Positions 61,601 through 64,000 of a stretch of DNA of 64,000 nucleotides are shown here, one piece after another. Position 1 is the stretch's first letter. Each line of letters opens with the position of its first letter. Position numbers and translations under genes: made by a program. Source of the DNA: Entophlyctis helioformis (lineage: Eukaryota; Chytridiomycota; Chytridiomycetes; Chytridiales; Chytriomycetaceae). The notes beneath the pieces were generated by a model, which searched no databases, was not told the DNA's origin, and saw nothing but the letters and a program-made list of their open reading frames with translations. Where the stretch lies: NCBI GenBank assembly GCA_025526915.1, contig JAHLKH010000041.1, forward strand, positions 107,985 through 171,984, in the 5' to 3' direction.

Positions 61601-64000
61601 ACCTTCCCGAGATGACGGCCGACAAGTTCCTGGCCGATCCGTTTGCGAGCGGCGAGTTTGCAGCCAAGTGTGGCAGCCGCATGTTCAAGACGGGCGATCT
61701 CGGGCGCATGCTTCCCGACGGCCGCTTCGAGATCATTGGACGCCGCGACGACCAGGTCAAGCTCAAGGGATACCGCATTGAGCTGGACGAGGTTGCAGCC
61801 GCACTGATGAAGCACCCGCGCGTGACGGCAGCCGCAGCGATTGTCAAGGACAAGACGCACCTGGTTGGCTTTGTGACACCAGCCGACATTGACGCCGACG
61901 AGCTGCGCGATGTGGTGTCGGAGCACCTGCCAGCGTACATGGTGCCGGCCGTGTTTGTGGGACTGGACGCCATGCCGACCAACGCCAACGGCAAGACGGA
62001 CAAGAAGGCACTCGCAGCCATGGACGTTGTGATTGTGTCGAGAGCCTGTCGAGCGATGCCGAGATGCGCATGGCAGCCGTGTGGGCCGATGTGCTTGGCG
62101 TGCCGGTCGAGTCGATCGGCCGCAACACGTCGTTCTTTGCACTTGGTGGCGACTCGATCTCGGCCATTCGTCTGGTTGCCAAGGCCAAGACCGCCGGCTT
62201 CGCCATCACCACTGCCCAGATCTTCAAGTCGCCCCGGCTGTCGTCGCTCACTACCGCCGCCAAGGTCGTTGCCACTGTCAATGCCGCACAGCTGTTTGCG
62301 CCAGTCTCTGGCTCTGTGCCCCTGACGCCTGTCCAGCACAAGTTCTTCAACCATCAGTGGCTGGACATCAACCACTTCAACCAAGGCTTTGTTGTCAAGC
62401 CTCGCGATGCTCTCGACGCTGCGTCTCTGCGCTCAGCCATCTCTGCACTTGCCACGCACCACGACGTGTTCCGCACACGATACACGCGCACCGTCGATGC
62501 TTCCTCTGGCACCGTGGCTTGGTCGCAGCACATCCTCGCACCCGACGCCATTCCCGCCGTCGATGTGCCGTTTGTGCCGCTCGCATCTGTCGACGACCTC
62601 GAGGCGCCGTGCGCAGCGTGCAGCAGTCGCTGTCCCTCACCGACGGCCCCGTCTTTGCAGCATCGCTGTTTGGTCTTCCTGACGGCACGCAGCGTCTGCT
62701 GTTCACAGCACACCATCTGGTCGTGGATCTCGTGTCGTGGCGCATCCTGCTGGACGACCTGCAGACGCTGCTGACTGGCGGCTCGCTGCCGCCCAAGACG
62801 CTCTCGTTCAAGGCGTGGTCGGAGCAGCAGACCGAGTTTGCGGCCCAGCTGAATGCTGCCAGCATTGCCAAGTGGGACGCATTCATGGGCCACGACGACG
62901 GCTTTGGCAAGCAGCCCGATCTGGCGTCTGCCGATGGTGCTTCGGTGGCATCCAAGACCACAACAGTCGCGGCATCGTGGATGCATCGATCACCAGCCAG
63001 CTGGATGCCGCCAACATGCCGTATGGCACCAACATCCAGGACATTGTGCTTGCTGCGCTCACACTCGCACTGGCGATGTGCGGTCGTCGGCAGACAGCAA
63101 CAGCAGCCACCAGCTGTGCATCGATCTCGAGGGTCACGGACGCGAGCCATGGACTGACGGTCTCGACGTCACCAACACGGTCGGCTGGTTCACGACGATC
63201 TACCCTGCCATGTTCACCGCGTCTCGCGAGTCGCACATTGGCGATGTGCTGCGGCAGGTCAAGCAGAAGCTGCGCAGTGTGCCGCACAAAGGACTGTCGT
63301 ATGGTGCCATCAAGCACCTTGCGCCATCCAGTGACGCCACGGCAGCCATCCAGTCGCATGCCGGCCACCGCGTGTCGTTCAACTACCTCGGCCGGTTCCA
63401 GTCTCTCGAGGGCGACGATGCGTTCTTTGCCATGGACACGACGCTCACTCAGGATTGGTCCGTCAGCCCAGACGACAAGCTGCTCCACCCGTGCAACATC
63501 AGCTGTCTTCACGATGGAGCAGATCTTGTGCTGGCTGTGACGTCCGAAGAGTTCATGATGACGGCAGAGATGCTCGAGTCGTGGACAGCGCAGTGGTCAG
63601 TGTGGATGCAGCGCATTGTTGCGCACTGCACAGACGCTGCGACGATCGGCGGTCGCGTGCTTGCCGACGTGCCGCTGCTGCCGTCCGAGGCTGCGCTTGC
63701 CGAGGCAGAATCCGAGGCGTTTGCTGTGCTTGGACTGCGGCCGGTGGATGTGGACGACATGTACCCGGCCACGCCGCTGCAGTCTGGCATGGTTGCAGCC
63801 ACGATCCAGGATGCATCGGCATATGTCAACCAGGTGTCAGTTCCAATGGTACAGCCGGTCGATGTGGCTGCACTCGAGGCAGCCTTCCGCACGCTTGTGC
63901 AGCACCACGCCATCCTGCGCACGTCGTTTGTGCCGACATCGACTGCCGGTATTGTGCAGGTTGTGCGGCCGCAGATCGACGAGCGTGATGTTGCACTCGA
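48305..64000 (+). CDS. multimodular nonribosomal peptide synthetase (3' end outside window)
   Basis: A single large NRPS gene, at least 15.7 kb. Visible order: degenerate A - half C - A1-T1 - C2-A2-T2 - C3-A3-T3 - C4-A4-T4 - E - C5 (cut by the edge). It is eukaryotic: introns at 49674-49734, 50041-50124, 53326-53407, 55328-55423, 56641-56724 and 59930-60011 all splice in phase. Core motifs repeat in each module: IVYTSGSTGNPKG (A3; A2 has IFTSGTTGLPKG), GDLGRMLPDGRFEIIGRRDD (A7), KGYRIEL (A8), NANGK (A10), FFALGGDSIS (T) and HHTLYDG (C catalytic). The product should be a peptide of at least four residues with one D-configured or epimerised unit. About 13 single-base breaks interrupt the frame. 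I chose ATG 48305 as the first in frame with the opening domain; an upstream exon is possible. Confidence 0.93.
49735..50560 (+). other. NRPS condensation domain, C-terminal half only
   Basis: Begins at FWREYLAGV, the middle of the condensation domain as seen in the complete copies, and runs through the intron at 50041-50124 to LTALYDFSQLSH. The N-terminal half with the HHxxxDG catalytic motif is missing; the exon start is joined by an intron directly to the degenerate A remnant. Confidence 0.8.
50590..52400 (+). other. NRPS module 1: A1 and T1 domains
   Basis: Full adenylation domain with A3, A5 (NAYGPSEIS), A7, A8 and A10, then the carrier serine in LGGDSIS. The pocket segment contains FDGCQWETW. 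A missing C near 51251, compared with the same site in module 3, breaks the frame. Confidence 0.9.
52420..55690 (+). other. NRPS module 2: C2, A2, T2
   Basis: C2 starts with PATPLQSGMV and carries HHTLYDG near 52905. A2 is a clearly different adenylation domain from the others (IFTSGTTGLPKG, pocket FDACLQEVF, SDYGPTEIT). It joins the shared carrier domain through a private 96-bp intron (55328-55423) placed exactly in the A10 motif (NVNGK|ADKKAL). Single-base deletions near 52744, 52992 and 53440. Confidence 0.9.
55730..58985 (+). other. NRPS module 3: C3, A3, T3
   Basis: The cleanest copy: apart from the intron at 56641-56724 it stays in frame from C3 to the carrier domain, and serves as the reference for the broken copies. 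Pocket FDGCQWETW is identical to A1. A stretch of about 170 bp around the A5 motif (58050-58225) differs from A1. One extra G at about 58927 breaks the frame at the end of T3. Confidence 0.9.
59030..62285 (+). other. NRPS module 4: C4, A4, T4
   Basis: C4 and the N-terminal half of A4 are almost identical to modules 1 and 3. From about 61070 to 61540 A4 diverges (LMPHYGIVNVALSGRSVFG, pocket FDGCQCEIW) and then returns to the common sequence at RRVPAGVMGEMF. Single-base deletions near 60167, 60287, 61370 and 62036. Confidence 0.9.
62310..63630 (+). other. NRPS epimerization (E) domain
   Basis: Follows T4. Opening PLTPVQHKFFNHQ, catalytic AHHLVVDLVSWRILLDDLQ (HHxxxD), then DLEGHGRE, NTVGWFTTIYPAMF, LSYGAIKHL and FNYLGRF, which are the E-domain signature blocks in their usual order. 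It should epimerise the residue added by module 4 to its D form. Three apparent single-base deletions (near 62610, 62978, 63075) split it over three frames. Confidence 0.9.
63680..64000 (+). other. NRPS condensation domain C5, start only
   Basis: MYPATPLQSGMVAATIQDAS marks the start of the next condensation domain, expected to be of the type that accepts a D-configured donor since it follows an E domain. The first 20 codons diverge from C2-C4 and the rest then becomes nearly identical to them. It runs off the window. Confidence 0.9.

Larger units (their letters stand above)
49735..62285 (+). repeat. tandem module duplications of about 3.3 kb in the NRPS
   Basis: The condensation-domain intron recurs at 50041, 53326, 56641 and 59930, spacings of 3,285, 3,315 and 3,289 bp. 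Condensation and carrier domains and most of A1, A3 and A4 are nearly identical at the DNA level, including synonymous sites and introns. Confidence 0.95.

Noticed and set aside
48305..63540. Reading the NRPS as several separate genes because the frames break
   Set aside because: Breaks fall in the middle of domains and differ from sister copies by single bases; introns and domain order run through.
48305..64000. NRPS as bacterial contamination or a fresh bacterial transfer
   Set aside because: Six phase-consistent spliceosomal introns interrupt conserved domains, and the gene is on the same contig as fungal genes. An ancient bacterial origin of the family stays possible.

Overview
The window reads as nuclear DNA of a GC-rich, gene-dense zoosporic (chytrid-like) fungus. 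Fungal signs are short GT-AG introns (mostly 42-120 bp, with CTAAC/CTGAC-like branch sites), a BCK1-type MAPKKK, a MIPC-synthase-like GT32 enzyme, a fungal-style GH5 mannanase and a pantothenate-pathway hydroxymethyltransferase. A motile cilium is implied by three genes within 26 kb: an ERICH3-like protein, a CEP104 orthologue and a PDE6D orthologue. The species cannot be named from the sequence.

Layout. 1-15.2 kb: MAPKKK (runs off the left edge), GH5 hydrolase, GT32 mannosyltransferase, FAP7/AK6 adenylate kinase, a VOC-like protein, RRB1/GRWD1 WD40 protein, NAB2/ZC3H14 zinc-finger protein and an RGG-tailed protein. 15.4-27.4 kb: one huge minus-strand gene, an ERICH3-like ciliary protein of about 3,700 residues carrying some 38 tandem copies of a 38-residue (114-bp) repeat. 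27.7-35.8 kb: UBA-like protein, PhzF, CZIB, ketopantoate hydroxymethyltransferase and a Gly-rich protein, all minus strand. 36-43.4 kb: CEP104, COA4, PDE6D, OXLD1, MTQ1/HemK and a small membrane protein. 43.6-47.6 kb: an RCC1-HECT ubiquitin ligase. 47.6-48.3 kb: no convincing gene. 48.3 kb to the right edge: a multimodular nonribosomal peptide synthetase (NRPS).

The NRPS is the most striking part. It has a degenerate start (adenylation remnant plus the C-terminal half of a condensation domain), then four near-identical C-A-T modules of about 3.3 kb in tandem, an epimerization domain after the fourth, and the start of another condensation domain. Each repeated condensation domain carries a spliceosomal intron at the same codon, so the modules multiplied inside the eukaryotic gene. 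Two adenylation domains look like the same backbone with an exchanged substrate-pocket segment.

Many reading frames are broken by single-base differences, mostly deletions, seen in the minisatellite, the NRPS, PDE6D, NAB2 and the RCC1 region. The sister copies and exact frame closure argue that most are consensus errors rather than pseudogenes, but this cannot be settled from one sequence. Gene spacing is very tight: 26 bp between the COA4 and PDE6D start codons, and 3 bp between the MTQ1 stop and the OXLD1 start. Exon coordinates given below were derived by hand from splice signals and reading phase.
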